Counted from the stretch's first letter, positions 25,446 through 37,610 are shown. The stretch is 64,000 nucleotides of DNA from Tretioscincus oriximinensis (GCA_022410635.1 JAJVDF010000236.1:200736-264735); one strand, 5' to 3'. The notes: generated from the letters alone by a model not told the origin. Program-made: numbers and translations.

Positions 25446-25541
25446 NNNNNNNNNNNNNNNNNNNNNNNNNNNNNNNNNNNNNNNNNNNNNNNNNNNNNNN
25501 NNNNNNNNNNNNNNNNNNNNNNNNNNNNNNNNNNNNNNNNN
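25446..25541. other. Assembly gap (96 N)
   Basis: A run of 96 undetermined bases between a CR1 fragment and a copy of the palindromic module. The true length is unknown. Confidence 0.99.
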
Positions 25542-25549
25542 GGGGGATG

Positions 25550-25800
25550 GGCCCAGGGGCAGCGGGGGGGGGGGGCAGTCTGGGCTACAGCAGGCCCCAC
25601 TTGGCTCACCCGCATGCCGGTGTAGGCTACGAAGGGTAGGCAGTGGGTGGCAGGTCCCTATTGTAGGAGTTGAGCGCAGCTGGGGGCTTTGCCTCCTCCA
25701 TCTGCTCGAGGTGCCCTGGGGCAGCTGGAGGGCCACTGGGGGAGGCAGAGGGCTGGGCTAGATGGACTACCGCGGCCCCTCCCAGCAGAGTGAGTCCCCA
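25550..25800 (+). repeat. Palindromic dispersed module in CR1-like tail
   Basis: Contains AGGCCCCACTTGGCTCACCC, GCATGCCGGTGTAGGCTACG and then a CR1 3'UTR-like end (GGGCTAGATGGACTACCGCG). It is the same module as at 5,770. Confidence 0.55.
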
Positions 25801-25944
25801 AGCGCTGAGTCCCGTGGAAAAAGGGCTTCCGAAGGAGGAGCCCAAAGACATGGGACTCGGGGGGGGGGGGGGAATGCGTTCAGCATCTCCTTGCAGCACA
25901 CAGGGAGGTCAACTGTGCAGGGTCAGGCCTCCCCCTCCTCCCCC

Positions 25945-26190
25945 AGGAAGCACGGTAGTGCAGAGGTTAAGAGGCTCAACAGGGAGGCTGGAGTTTGAAG
26001 CCTTGTTCTGGCCGTGGGGAGGGGTGAGCACTCCCAGCAGGCTGGAAGCAAAGACATTGAAAGTAGACAAGTACCACAGCACGGTGGGGAGGATGGAATA
26101 GATGCAGACCTCTGGGTGAAAACTAACCTGGCGAACCGCTCTGAGTCCTTTCGAGTGGGAAGGAGGCCAAAGACCAGATCCTCTTTCCGT
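25945..26190 (+). mobile_element. tRNA-headed SINE, diverged
   Basis: AGCACGGTAGTGCAGAGGTTA is an A-box-like start and GAGTTTGAAGCCTTG a B-box-like block. It is followed by GGGGAGGGGTGAGCAC (shared with the SINEs at 2,833 and 59,553) and by AACCGCTCTGAGTCCTTTCG, the 3' end of the family. Confidence 0.65.
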
Positions 26191-26293
26191 CCCCCCCGCC
26201 CCCATCAGGGACCACCTGGTATCTGGACCAGAGACACTGTGGACCCTGCGGGACTGAGCCCCCCGCACACACACGCGGCCCCCGCACACTTAC

Positions 26294-26381
26294 CCTCTGG
26301 GGATTCCTCCTGCACATAGGTCCCCGTCAGGTAACGATGGACGAGGGCCGACTTCCCACTGGAAAGGTTTCCCACAATGCC
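26294..26381 (-). CDS. AGAP3: AGAP3 coding exon: P-loop (G1) of GTPase-like domain
   Basis: 88 bp starting in phase 0 after CCTTGCAG and ending one base into a Gly codon at a GTAAGT donor. It encodes [20 protein letters not shown] and [18 protein letters not shown] is the P-loop that binds the phosphates of GTP. The exon sits at the start of the Ras-like domain that lets AGAPs bind and hydrolyse GTP. Residues about 304-332. Confidence 0.96.
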
Positions 26382-27885
26382 CTGCAAGGCAAGGGTGGGC
26401 GGGGCTGTTCTTGTGCAGGGAAAGCAGGAGGCGGAGACGCCAACCAGGCACAGGGAGGAAAGGTTTGCCCAAAGGACCCGTCTCCCCCGTCCCCTTCCCT
26501 GCCCTTGGGGGGCTGCTTGCCCCGACCCACCTGCAGGAGGAACCCACAATCCCCTCCACTCATGTGTCCCTGCCAGGGGCTGTGCCATGGGGTAGGGGCC
26601 TCGCAGCAGACAGGGGGGCTCTGCCACACCCTCCCCCCCAAGGGCCGCTGCCCTGCCTGAAGCTGCCTCCCCCTTCCCTATCTGCGCCGCCTCTTCGGGA
26701 CTGCCTTGTGCACGGGCTGCAAAGGGCACCAGAAAAAGGGACACGCTGCTCCTGCCATGCCTCGCTCTATGCTCCTGACCTGGGGGGTGCCGGGGGATGG
26801 AGCCCCCTTCTTCACGTGCAAAACAAAACCGAGCGCCTCTGGCCAATCGGCCCTAGGCCACCCCACTTTCACAGTGCCAAGGCTGTCGTGGGGCTCTGGG
26901 ACAGGCGCTTCCTCCCTCACACGGCCTCTGCAGCCACGCCAGGGGAAGCAGCAGGAAAGCAACTTCCAGAGAAGCAATCTGGCCCCACGGTCAGCAGTGG
27001 AGGGTAAAGATCTGCTCAGGGAGTGATGGGCATCTCCGTGGGACCTCCGGGCTGCCCCCTGGCTGCATCCCAGGTCTGCCAAGGGGAGGAGCCTAAGCAG
27101 CACCAGCAGTCTGCCTGCCTCCCACCTGAGCCCCCCAATGGCAGCCACAGATATGAGGGCCCCACCCCATGGCACCCAAAGCCAGGCAGAGAGCCAGGCC
27201 CCCTGCAGGGGACCTGGGAAGTTCTGGCCTGAAAAACCGGCTTGGGCACAAGGCAGCCTCAGCTACTCCTCAGGGCAAAGGCCAGGGCAAAGGCCGGTTT
27301 CCCAGCGTTCCCTCCTGGGTGGGCCATGGGGCCTGCCTTCCCCTCCTGCCCAGGAAGAACTGCTGGCCCACGGGAAGGAATAAGCGAACCGTGGCACTGT
27401 GGGTAAACTCTGCCAAGGCCCGCCTTGCCCACTCCTGCCTCTCCCCTGCCTGTGAGTGGGGAGGATCCAGGCCACTGGCAAGCAGGACGGGGTGCTGTGG
27501 GGGATGCTTGGGGCACAGTTAGTGCTGGACTCCTATCTTGCAGCCTCCTGGTCGACTTCACCCTCCTTCATGAAGCCAGATGGTGACCTTGGGCCAATTA
27601 CAGTTCTTTTGAACTCTCTCAGCCCTGCCTACACCACAGGGTGTCTGTTGTGGAGAATGCAACAAAATAAACATTGCTGCTGCTGTTGTTACTTTTAGCC
27701 ATGCCACCTGATGCCCAGCCCAGGGGGAGGGAATTGACACGGCGAAGGAGCAGGCTCCACCCCCGGCTGCCCAGGTCCCCTGCAACCCCATGGGAAGGAG
27801 GTCATCCCCAATCCCCCCCCCCCCACGCATGCTACAGGAAGGTGGTGGGAATGCAGACACAGACCCCCAAGGCAAGGCCACTCAC
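26382..27885 (-). other. AGAP3: AGAP3 intron with SINE fragment
   Basis: GC-rich intron with no exon. At 27,570-27,700 it has an L2/SINE-type body, forward strand (GACCTTGGGCCAATTACAG, CACAGGGTGTCTGTTGTGG) ending near AAATAAACATTG. Confidence 0.7.
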
Positions 27886-27944
27886 CACTTTGAGCTCCGG
27901 CACTGACCGGCTCAGTGTCCACTCTTGGCTGTTCACAAAGGAAT
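27886..27944 (-). CDS. AGAP3: AGAP3 coding exon: DSFVNSQEWTLSRSVPELKV
   Basis: A 59-bp exon after CTCCCTTGCAG whose first two bases complete a split Asp codon; it ends in phase 0 at GTGAGT. The 20 residues, DSFVNSQEWTLSRSVPELKV, are the invariant lead-in to the GTPase-like domain in AGAP1 and AGAP3 (AGAP1 has DAF). The required upstream phase (1) is met exactly by the donor at 38,938. Residues about 284-303. Confidence 0.95.
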
Positions 27945-28384
27945 CTGCAAGGGAGAAAGAAGGGGGGATTGAGGAACTGAAGGGTCATCTCCATAGAGGG
28001 CCCCCCCGTACCCCCTGGGACTGGTCAGAAGGGACAGGAGAAGCTCCCCATTCTGGTAACTTCCAGGCAGGACGACTGTAACACCCTCTGCGTGGGACGG
28101 TCCTTGGAAACCACCTGGAGAATGCTGACCTATAGCCAGATATGCATTAGGACGTTATTGGAAGAACTGTCCTCTTTTCTACCCAAGAGCTGCCAATCTG
28201 CTACCGAGCCAACTCCAGGCCCCACATAACATGAGCTCCAAGTATCTGGGGCGCCTCCACCCATATCAACCTGCTGTGCCTTAAGATCTGCAGATGAGGC
28301 CGATCCCCCCTCTCAATGGCAAAGGGAGTGAGAACCCTACATCTAGGCAAGGAAAATGAAAACCGCACGCACAGAATGGGAGGA

Positions 28385-28990
28385 ATATGCCTGAGCAGCA
28401 GGTGAAGAGGGCCTGGGTGTCCTGGTAGATCACAGGCTGAATGTGAGCCAACAAGTAGAAGAAGCTGCAAAAAAGGCAAACACAGTCCTGGGTTTATTAA
28501 GAGGAGAAGAGAACCTCTATCACTGGTCAGACCACACTTAAGAGTCCTGTATTCAATTCTGGGCAGCTCAATTTAAAAGGGTCACCGATGAACTGGAGCA
28601 CATTCAGTGGAGAGTTACAAGGATGGTGAGTGGTTTGGAAACTATAATGGTTAAAGGATCTGGATATGTTTAGCCTGCAAAAGAGAAGACTGAGAGGAGA
28701 CCTGACCCCTGCGTACAAATACCTGAAAGGCTTTTCACAGAGCAGAGGGATCAGCCTTGTTCTCCTTGGCCTATAGAAACAATGGGATTAGAGATCAGAG
28801 AAAACTTTCTGACAATCAAGATGATCGGCCAGAGGAAGAGGGTGCCACAGGGGCTGGTGCGTTCTCCTTCGCCGGGATGTGTCTGGGATGGTTTCGTGGT
28901 GAATCCTGCATGGAGCAAGGGTTGGACCCATGACTCTGGGGGACCCTTCCAGGGTTTTATGATTGAAGTCCTTGTCTGGGGAGCCGCCAG
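28385..28990 (+). mobile_element. CR1-type LINE 3' end (subfamily B)
   Basis: A second CR1 subfamily. Blocks in order: GGTGTCCTGGTAGATCACAG, GCAAAAAAGGCAAACACAG, CACATTCAGTGGAGAGTTAC, AGAGAAGACTGAGAGGAGAC and GGGTTTTATGATT at the end. It shares blocks with 29,745-30,960 (inverted), 35,850-37,300 and 62,770-64,000. Decayed. Confidence 0.75.
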
Positions 28991-29159
28991 AATAATCTCC
29001 CGCAAGAAGAAGAAAGAGAAAGGGCAGGAGGCCAAACTGCCCATGTGCTGCATCTGCTCCCCTTTTGCCCGTCTACAACCTTAGAGACGTTTGCAACAGG
29101 GACAGCCGGGAGCAGCGACACCTGGCCAGTCCCAGAAAGACAAAGGCTCTTGGAACAGG

Positions 29160-29345
29160 GATCTGCCATCCACGTGCTAGTGTAGGCTATGGCAGCTCCA
29201 GAATGGGGCCTGCCAGTCTACACTGGCTATGAAGACTGAATATAAAGAAAAATGCTGCTGAAATTGGCCACAAGCCACCTAGTCCAGCCTTCTGTTTCAC
29301 CCACCCAGTTGGTCCCAAGCACCTCAAGTAGGAGGAGGAGGCAAA
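29160..29345. repeat. Palindromic dispersed module
   Basis: CGTGCTAGTGTAGGCTATGG...GGGGCCTGCCAGTCTACACTGG: the arms GTGTAGGCTATGGCAG and CTGCCAGTCTACACT form an inverted repeat as at 5,809-5,843. A CR1 tail in inverse orientation follows at once. Confidence 0.6.
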
Positions 29346-29740
29346 ACCTTCCTGCCTGTTGCCCACCACGCAGGCAGCATCAAGGTGATCCAGGCTTCAC
29401 TCAGCTCCCACCTCCTCTCCTGGAAACCAGTTCCACAGACCAAAGACCCCTGGGTGAAAAGCATTTCTCCTCGTCTGCCCTAATTCTTCTGCCCATCAGT
29501 TTCAAGGAAGGCTCCCTGGTCCTGGTTGTGCGATAGAGAAAATACTTTTTCTCTACTCCCCTTATGCCTCCCATGCATGTTTTATGCACTTCAATCAGAT
29601 CATCTGTTGCCATCTTTCAAGGCTGAAGAGCCCCAGACGTTGCAGCCTGATTTCGTAATTTGTTCCAGCCCCATAATCATTTTTGTTGCCGTTTTTTGCA
29701 CGTTCTCCACTTATACAATGATCTTTTTTAAGGGGACCAA
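29265..29740 (-). mobile_element. CR1-type LINE 3' end, inverted
   Basis: Minus-strand CR1 tail: GGAAACCAGTTCCACAGACC, GTGAAAAGCATTTCTCCTCG, CTGCCCATCAGTTTCAAGG, TTGTTGCCGTTTTTTGCACG. Diverged from subfamily A, with stops. Confidence 0.75.
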
Positions 29741-29744
29741 ATGA

Positions 29745-30960
29745 CAATGTAAGAAAACTATCGCATCAGCACCAGCGAAGCTGCCTCTGCAGGCCTGCTT
29801 TGTTATCGGGCAGCCCACGTAGCCCACGAGGTCATGACCTTCCCTCAGTGTCCACGAAACCACAGCCCTGGCACATGGGATGCACCGCGGCCATCAGCCC
29901 CTGGTGCTGCTCCCCTGGGGATCTTGCCAGCACAAGGTCTCCAGATGTGCAACAACCATAGAATCCTAGAGTTGGGACCCCCAGAGTTATAAGGTCCCAC
30001 CACCTGCTCAATGCAGGGTTCACTAAGCCACCCCAGAGTGGTGGCTGCCCAGCCTCGGAGGCTTCCAGCGAAGGCCAACTCACCACCTCCTGTGGCCGCC
30101 TGTTCCGCTGGTTGATCACCCTTAAGTGTCCGAATGTTTTTTTCTGATCTCTAATCTAAATCTATTTCCTTGCAATTTCATCCCATGTCCTTTCACGTGC
30201 CAAGGAGAACCAGGCTGATCCCTCTGCTCTGTGAAAAGCCCTTCAGAGATTTGTAGGCAGCTGCCAGGTCTCCCCTCAGTCTTCTCTTTTGCAGACTAAA
30301 CATCCCCAGATCTTTTAACCACTCCTCATGGGACTTGTTTTCTTGACCACTCACCATCCTTGTGACTCTCTTTGGAACTTGCTCTAGTTTATCAATGTCC
30401 TTTTGAAATTGGGGCCCCCAGAACTGAACACAGGATTCCAAGTGTGGTCGGACCAAAGTCCTGTAGAGAAATAATTACTTCACGTGAGCAAGACTCTTTG
30501 CTCCTCTTGATACACCTCAGGATTGTGTTTGCCCTTTTTGCAGCTGCTTCACACTGTTGACTCACGTCTAGGCTGTAATCGGCCAATGCACCCAAGTCCT
30601 TCTCCCCTGTGCTGCTGCTCAGACATATTCCTCCTATTCTATATGTGCCGTTTTCATTTTTGTTGCCCAGATGCAGGATCTTGCATTTCTCTCTGTTAAA
30701 TGCCACTCTGTTACTCTCTGCCCACTGTTCCAGCAGGCACTGTTCTTTTCTCTATCTTGTTTAGTATCAGCAACCCCTCCTAGCTTTGTGTCATGGAAAG
30801 TCTGATCCGTTTTCCTTCAGTTCCCTCATCTAGCTCATTCATAAAAATATTAAGCAGCCCTGGGCCAAGGATAGGCCCTTGTGGCCACGTGATTCTTCCA
30901 CTCGGAGGTGCTGCCATTTACTGCCACCCTTTGAGTGCCCCCACTCAGCCAGGTCTGCAT
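29745..30960 (-). mobile_element. CR1-type LINE 3' half (subfamily B), inverted
   Basis: On the minus strand frames at 30,392-30,706 and 30,193-30,456 encode FNREKCKILHLGN, then RPHLESCVQFWGPQF and MFSLQKRRLRGDL, the C-terminal region of a CR1 protein. A frameshift separates them. It extends at least to the CCCAGCCCTGGGCCAAGGAT block near 30,860. The 3'UTR towards 29,820 carries TGTTCCGCTGGTTGATCACC. Confidence 0.85.
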
Positions 30961-31744
30961 CCCCCTGACGGTTGTCTTGCACACGCGCGCGGTCGTGCCT
31001 GCCACACCAGCTGAGATGGCAGCGCACTGTAGCAAGGAAAAGCACCACCCTGTGGGACCCTCGACGTCCTTGCGTAAGGAAAGTGTGATTGAAATGGGTG
31101 TGAGGGCAGCCTAAGAGTTTGACGGTTTGGGCGGGGGGAAACCCCTTGGGGGCCACTCTGGTCAGGCCGCCCTGCAAGCAAGCTCTCCCGGGGAACAGGG
31201 CAGACCCAGGGCAATTAGCCAGAGCCCTCCCAACAACTGTGCCCAGGGTGAGGCGGTCACTGACTCCTGAGGTACCACTTGCCGCCACTCCCGCCACAAA
31301 GGGGGGGAGGCTTCTGTTTCCTTCGCATGCACCAGAGCACCCCTCCCTCCCCCCAGGACCCTGAGTCCCTGTCTGGGATGGAGGCCGAGCCAAACAGGCA
31401 GCTGCTCCCGAAGTCCCTTTTCCTTTGAGAAAGACTCCAGAGCCACCTCCTGCCCATACAGTGCCTGCTTTGGTAGTTGCACGCAAGGAGATTGCTGCCT
31501 GGCCCAGGAAGGAGGGATGTGCCCAGGAAGGCAGCCAGAGCAGGGATCCAAGAGCACCCAGGGATCCCCCAGGCCCACCTCTGCTCTTTGCAATTCACGG
31601 CTGGGCCAGGTGAGTCACACAGGAGCCGCTCCCTTCCTTGCGATGCCACCCAAACTGGTTAGGCAGGCCCGGGCACTCTGCTGCAGGCTGCTGAGGCACA
31701 AGACACTGCCTATGTCATCCCCCCACCCCACCCCGCAATGCACT

Positions 31745-32345
31745 GGGCCTCAGCCCCCCTAGTGCAGCCCTCTGCGCACGCACGCACGCACGCACGCACG
31801 CACACACACACCGTGGCCCACCCATTGCCCCAGGGCATCTCAAGGAAGAGGAGGCAAAACCTTCGCCTGGTCCCCTACTGGAATAGGGATTTGCCATTCG
31901 CATGCTAATGGGGCCTGCCATAGCCTGCACTAGTATATGAGTGAGCCATGTGGGGCCTGCCACAGTCCATACTGACATGTGGATGAGCCAAATGGGTCCT
32001 GCCCTGGCCCACCTATGCCCCAATCTCAAGCATGAAGAGAAGGCAAAACCTCTCGTCTCCTTGATCCATCCCAGAGGCAGAATCAAGAGATCCATCCTAG
32101 GAGCCCTTTATACCCTTGACTTCTATGGGTTTCTCTAGCCCTGTCTTGAAACTCTCCAGCCTTTAACCAGCTGCCACCAGCTCCTCTGTAAGTCAATTCC
32201 ACAGGCCCAGGACCCTCTGGGTGAAGAATACTTTCCCTTGCCTGTCCTCACCCTTCTGCCTGTCAACGCCAGGGCTCCGATGGGCTCCGTGCGGTCTGGC
32301 CTGGACTGAACCTTCCTTTTCCAAGGCATTTTACACTCCAAACGG
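31745..32345 (-). mobile_element. CR1 tail, inverted, with minisatellite
   Basis: Inverted CR1 3' end. 32,040-32,345 has the CR1 3'UTR and LWN-type coding block (TCAATTCCACAGGCCCAGG, GTGAAGAATACTTTCCCTTG). Between 31,885 and 32,010 is a tandem of about three units of the palindromic module (GGGGCCTGCCATAGCC, GGGGCCTGCCACAGTC, GGGTCCTGCCCTGGCC). A (CGCA)n/(CA)n run lies at 31,777-31,812. Confidence 0.75.
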
Positions 32346-32671
32346 TGCAGAGGCTTTAGCCTGACCCTTTCTCCCAGGGGCCCCTATGGCTGCGACGGGG
32401 CCACATCTGGGCCTCTCTGCTCCCTTCCCTACCCTCTGCAGCCAAGGGACAACAAGCCCAGGCTGGCTGGAGGTGGCAAAGGAGGCAGGAGGTAGTCAGC
32501 TGCCTCCAAGGTTCTCCCATAGCGAGCGGGAACTGCCGGGCGCTTCCACAGCCGAGGGAAAGAGGGGCGTCAGGGCACACCAAGAAAGTCCTGCCTCTGC
32601 TGAGGCACAATTCCCCCCATCGCCAGCAAGGACGAGCCAAGCCTACAGGGAAGGCCCCCCCTCCCCCCCAT

Positions 32672-34212
32672 GGGGCCCAGTTTTTTTTTAATTTTTTTTT
32701 TACTTTTATTAAAACCTCCACCTCACCAAAAAGTGCTCCCCTCCCTCCTCCCCCCTACTTGAGGATATCCAACTAAATTTTAGGTAATTCTTTTCAAGTC
32801 CAGAATCCAATANATCATAAATGCCGTGGGTGAATACATCTTATGAAATATCACATAGGTAATGAAGGCCCTCCACTTTACCTCCCATACTGGGCGGGAT
32901 AAAATTCCCAATCTTTTTAGCCTTCTTTCCCTTAGAAAGTCGAAGAGTACAATTTCTGCCATATAATCATACCAGGCTTCCAGGGTCCATTTTTCTTTAT
33001 CCTTCCATCCTCTTGCTATCTGAATATGCGCTGCCCTTATCCCTTGCTTTAATATATATGTATTTTCTCTCTCTATTTGTCTTACATTCTTGTTTCCTAT
33101 AAGGACCTCTCTTACAACCGGAATATTCACTTGAAATATATTCGTGAGTTCCCCCATAATCTGTTCCCAGAACCTCTTAACTTCTCTGCATTCAAACCAC
33201 ATATGAATATAAGTCCCTGGATCTATATTACAATGCCAACATATTGGTGATATATTGAGCATGTGTGATAATTGAGTTGGCGTCCTATACCACTTTGTCA
33301 TTAAAGTTCTCCTTCTCTAAATTTATTATACTTGATTAAAAGAAATTCTTTCCTCCATATTTCCCAATTCTCATCATTCATATCTAAATCCTGTATCCAT
33401 CTTTGTTTTATGCTATCATAATTTTTATATCTATCTTTAATTATTAGCCTATAAAGTATTCCTACTAATGATTTTTCACCTTGTATTTTTTTATGTATTA
33501 AGTTTTCATACTCCGATAGTGCCTCTCTCATTTTTTGTATTATTAATGGTTTNTTTATGAANTTATATATTGCTGCTTCTGTTAACCATTGCAAAGGTGT
33601 TTCTCTCATTTCTCTCAACCTCTCAATAGTCCATGGAACCCCTCCTTCATANAAGTCTTGAATAGTTCTTATTCCTTTATTTTTCAACATCTGTACATAT
33701 TTTGCTAAATTTTCTTCTCCATTATTATTTATTATCTTTAATGAGGCAATTTTATAAGAATCCATTTTAAATTTCCTCTGAATTTGACGCCATACTTTCC
33801 ATGTTGCTGTAAATGGTGGTAACCATTTATTAGTTAGTTGTCTTGATATATTTTCTTTCATTAACGTAAAATTTTCCATTTCGTTTAATCTTAATTCCAT
33901 TTTCACCACCTTATAATCTCCTCTATGTTCCAACTCTACCGCTTTCCAAAACTGAAATGTCTCCCAATATGTTTGTAAGCAGGGAATTCCCCATCCTAAC
34001 TGTTCCTGGGTAGAAAAGAAGGTCCTCTTAGGAATTCGTCTTATACTATCCTGCAAGGTCCATTTCTTTATCTCCCTTTCCCATTCTCTAAACATATTCA
34101 GAGGTATTTGTCCGGGTATTGTTTGAAAAAAGTATAGGAATCTGGGTAGGATCATCATTTTATAAGCTCATACCTTAGATATCAAAGGCCACCCTTTAAG
34201 GGGCCCAGTTTT
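32672..34212 (-). mobile_element. L1-clade LINE, 5'-truncated, with 13-bp TSD
   Basis: A minus-strand L1-type insertion. The T-rich run at 32,681-32,712 is the poly(A) tail on the plus strand. Its 3' coding part spans frames at 33,301-34,158 (starts MMILPRFLYFFQTIPG) and 32,780-33,301 (TKWYRTPTQLSHM, then the CWHC...GTYIHMWFEC zinc-knuckle-like block near the C-terminus). A frameshift near 33,300 separates the two. GGGGCCCAGTTTT occurs at 32,672-32,684 and again at 34,200-34,212, a 13-bp target-site duplication. Same orientation as AGAP3. Only the last 1.5 kb was inserted. Confidence 0.93.
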
Positions 34213-35520
34213 CTAAGGAGCACCAATGTGCACTTGGCCCCACCTTTGACCCCCAAGTGGCCTAATTTCCTCCGGGAATGAGGCACACAGGCAGAACGAC
34301 AGCAGGACCCTCGGGTCCTTCCAGCTCACAGTACCATGCAAAGCACCGGGGGTTGGGGACCCCCCCCCCCCCCAAAAGGCTGCCAGCAATCACTTGCTCA
34401 AGGCGTTGCTGACACTGGGGAGGTTTCCTCGAAGGAGCCACCAGCACCATCATTATGCACAATCCTGAGACCTCGTAGTCCCAGTCCTGGACCCTCCAAA
34501 GCACCAGTGCCTGTGCGTGAAAGGAGCAAAGCAGTGGGGCCCATGCGCCNCCCGTGGCTGCCACCATTTCTGAGCCAGAGCTTCCACTCCAGGGCCAGAA
34601 GGAGAAACGCAGCCTCAGCCCCCTTCCTTCCTAGGCAAGGTAAGAGGAGGGGAGAGGGCAGGGAGGGAGGAGGAGCGGAGGACAAAGCAAAACCTTCCCC
34701 TGCTCCCCAGGCCTGGCAGCGGGAGTCAGAGGCCACCTGGAGGCAAAGGGGAACCCCCAGGGCAGGGGATGCGAAGTCAAAAGGGAAGGGGGGAGTCACA
34801 AGGGACGATGTTTCCACACCAAGGCAAGAGGTCAGGAAGGGAAACAGGGGAGTCCAGCTTGCCCAAGGCGCCCCTGGACCCAGCAGATGGGGAATGAGCA
34901 AGGGGACCTAGGGCCCGTGACACAGGAAGAGGTCAGCACCAGCCCCCCCCCCCCCCCCCGAACCTCAGTAGGGTGAGAAAGATGGTTGGCACAAGAGTTT
35001 GAAGGGGTCGCTTATTTGTAAGAGATTTGAAAGAAGTAACCATGTTTTTCTGAGTCCAGGAAACGTAGCCAGGGGTCCTCAGAGACAAGTGAGAAGCAGG
35101 GCAGCAGGATTTGGTGGACCTCAAGACGACGCTTTGGCCATAAACCTCAGGTTGCCACTTCCCCTTATTTATGAGGAACACAGCAGCAGTGGGAGGGGAA
35201 AGGGATTAAGATAGGGAAGCACAAGTGTCCTTGGAAATCCAAGTTCCAGGGAATGGAAACAAGGGGAGAACATCAGAGAGGGCCACACCACAGGGATGTA
35301 TTATGGGGGGCCCTGTGCAAGCGGAAGGTGCAGGCGAACCCTTGCTGAGAAAGCACCATGTAGCCATTATGGGAGGTTCCAACTGCCCAGCCACCTGTTG
35401 GGAATCTTGCTCAGAAAAGAGTCACAGGGTGCAGTAAGATCTTCTCTCTTGCCCAGAACTTCACTGCCCAAAAGGTGGAAGAAAAATCAATTATCCTGCA
35501 CCTAATAGTGGATCCTGCAC
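34213..35520. other. AGAP3 intron 1, no gene seen
   Basis: GC-rich to mixed DNA. It has a C-run at 34,358-34,373 and another at 34,943-34,960. No splice-flanked exon and no clear repeat, apart from short CR1-like words. Confidence 0.5.
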
Positions 35521-37300
35521 TGAATTAACAGAATAGTGGATCCTGCATTGAGCAGGGGGTTGGCCCTGGTGGCCCCGGGGTCCCTTCCAACTCTTACCAA
35601 CAGGGAGGAAATGGCTGGGGAAGTCTGGGGTCACAGGAGGCAGTGAGCAGGCAGTCCTTGCACGCTGCGTCAGTGAAGGAGGAAGACCTGGGAGGACCAT
35701 TAAGGGACACCAGCTAGGGTAGGCGAGGTCTCCTTGGCTGGAAGGCTTCAAACAGGGCCTGGGCAACCACCAGTCTGGGGCTGGATGACCTTATGGGTCC
35801 CTCCCAGCTCTGTGTGTTTATGTTTCTATCCCACGGAAAGTTTGCAAAGTGAGATTCTGGAAGCACAAAATTGAAAAGCATCATTCTAAAGAGACCAGAA
35901 TTTAACCCCTTGCTAAAAAAGAAAAATGTTTATAAAATAGAAGGACGGGGACATATCTAGGGAAGAGCCTAATGCTGGCTGGCCCGAGACCTCCAGCTAC
36001 AGGGCGCAGGAGAAGTGTAAATGAAAAAACTGCAGGACAATCTCAGAAAAGCTAAGAGTGAATTCAGGCTTGCAAGAGATGCCAAAACCAATGAAAAAGC
36101 TTTTTTTTTTTTTTTTTTTTTGGGGGGGGGGAGAATATGTGGGAAGCAAAAGAAATGTCAAATTCGCTATAGGGATTTTACAGACTGGAAACGGTAAATT
36201 GGTCAAAAGTGACACTGAGGCGCCTCACATGCTGCATCTGTTTTTTCCTAAGAAATGGATTGTAACTGATCTTCACGGAAGAATCAAGGATCCTTACGAA
36301 CAGGGAGAGGGTGAGGGAAGAAGCTGATCCAAGAAAGTACAGGCTTGTGGGCCTGACTTCAACTCTAGGCAAAATCCTTATTAAACAGCACGCACAGGTG
36401 AGAACACAGCAATCAATCAGAGCCAACTTTTATTTGTAATAGTCATGCTAAACTAACCTAATTTCCTTTAATGGCAGAATTATAATCAGGGAAATGCCAT
36501 AGATGTGGTATATCTTGACTTCAGCAAAGCACCATGCCGTTCCTATTGAAAAAAATGATCAAATGTAGGATCGACAAAGCAACTGCTGGTGGTCACTCAT
36601 GGCTCAGTGATCATAAAGAGGGTTATAATCGTCTACATGTCCAGTTGGAAGAATGTCTCACGCAGGATACCATGGGATTCAGTCCAACATTTTTATATAC
36701 GTTGAGGAGAAAATTGAGGAGAAAAGGATAAAATTTTCTGACGACACAAAGCTAGGAGGGGCTGCTAATGCTAAATAAGATAGCGAAAGGATTCAAAAAG
36801 ATCTAGACGAGCTGGAACAATGTGCTGAAACGAACAGAGTGGTATTTAATGCGGAGAAATGTTGGTCTTACATCTGGGCAAGAAAAATGAAAACAGCACA
36901 TATGGAATGGGAGGAATATGTCTGAGCAGCAGCACAGGTGAAAAGGACCTGTATTGGTAGTTCACAGCCTAAACATGTGTCAACAGTGTGAAACAGCTGC
37001 AAAAAAGACAAACACAATCCTGAGATGTATTAAGAGGAGCATAGAATCTCCACAGTTGAACTGCAATTTACGCATCCAGTTGGAAGAATTTAAAAAGCAT
37101 ATTGATGAACTAGAGCACTTTCAGAGGAGAATTTACAAGGATGGCGAGTGATCTGGGACCCATGAAGTCCTATGTGGAAGAGTTAAAGGATCCAGGGATG
37201 GTTAGTCTGCAGAAGAGAAAATGGAGAGCTGATTGCTTCCTACAAATAGGAATCAGCCTTGTTTTCATTGGTACATGGAAAGACTAGATGCAACGGAATG
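35520..37300 (+). mobile_element. CR1 subfamily B copies, decayed
   Basis: 35,540-35,830 holds two CR1-B tail ends (GCAGGGGGTTGGCCCTGG; GGCTGGATGACCTTATGGG). 35,870-37,300 is a longer decayed copy: linker block (AAGAGTGAATTCAGGCTTGC, poly-T at 36,099-36,121), RT-region words (TATATCTTGACTTCAGCAAA, TTTTCTGACGACACAAAG) and the C-terminal block (CAACAGTGTGAAACAGCTGC). Many indels. Confidence 0.8.
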
Positions 37301-37307
37301 AAATGGC

Positions 37308-37610
37308 AAGGAATGAAGAAGAACTGGGTTCTTATTCCCCGCCTTTCTCACTTTCCAAAGGGACTTAAAGCAGCTTATAAGGATATTTTTGCCCAAAGGC
37401 TGACACTCTGTCTTCCCTACCAAGCTGTGGTGGTTCCCATGTATCCACTTGCAGCCAGTTGCAATTTCTTGCAATTCTTGCTTTCGAATATCTTGGTTGG
37501 CCGGGACTACAGAGTAGTGGAGGGTTCTCAGCCCTCCCCACGACTGACACAGGGCCTTCAAGCCCCGTCTCCCAGGTTAAAGGCAGATTCCTTAGTGACT
37601 GAGCTATCCA
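37308..37610 (-). mobile_element. tRNA-headed SINE, inverted
   Basis: Inverted copy of the SINE family. The 3' end is GAAGAACTGGGTTCTTATTC and CCTTTCTCACTTTCCAAAGG at the left. The A-box complement GTGACTGAGCTATCC lies at 37,594-37,608. It is nested at the end of the CR1-B copy; the CR1 tail resumes at 37,620-37,745 (GATCAGACGGCGGACTAGAT). Confidence 0.85.

Noticed and set aside
31777..31812. (CGCA)n/(CA)n run as possible CRISPR-like or telomeric repeat
   Set aside because: A simple microsatellite of under 40 bp with no spacers.
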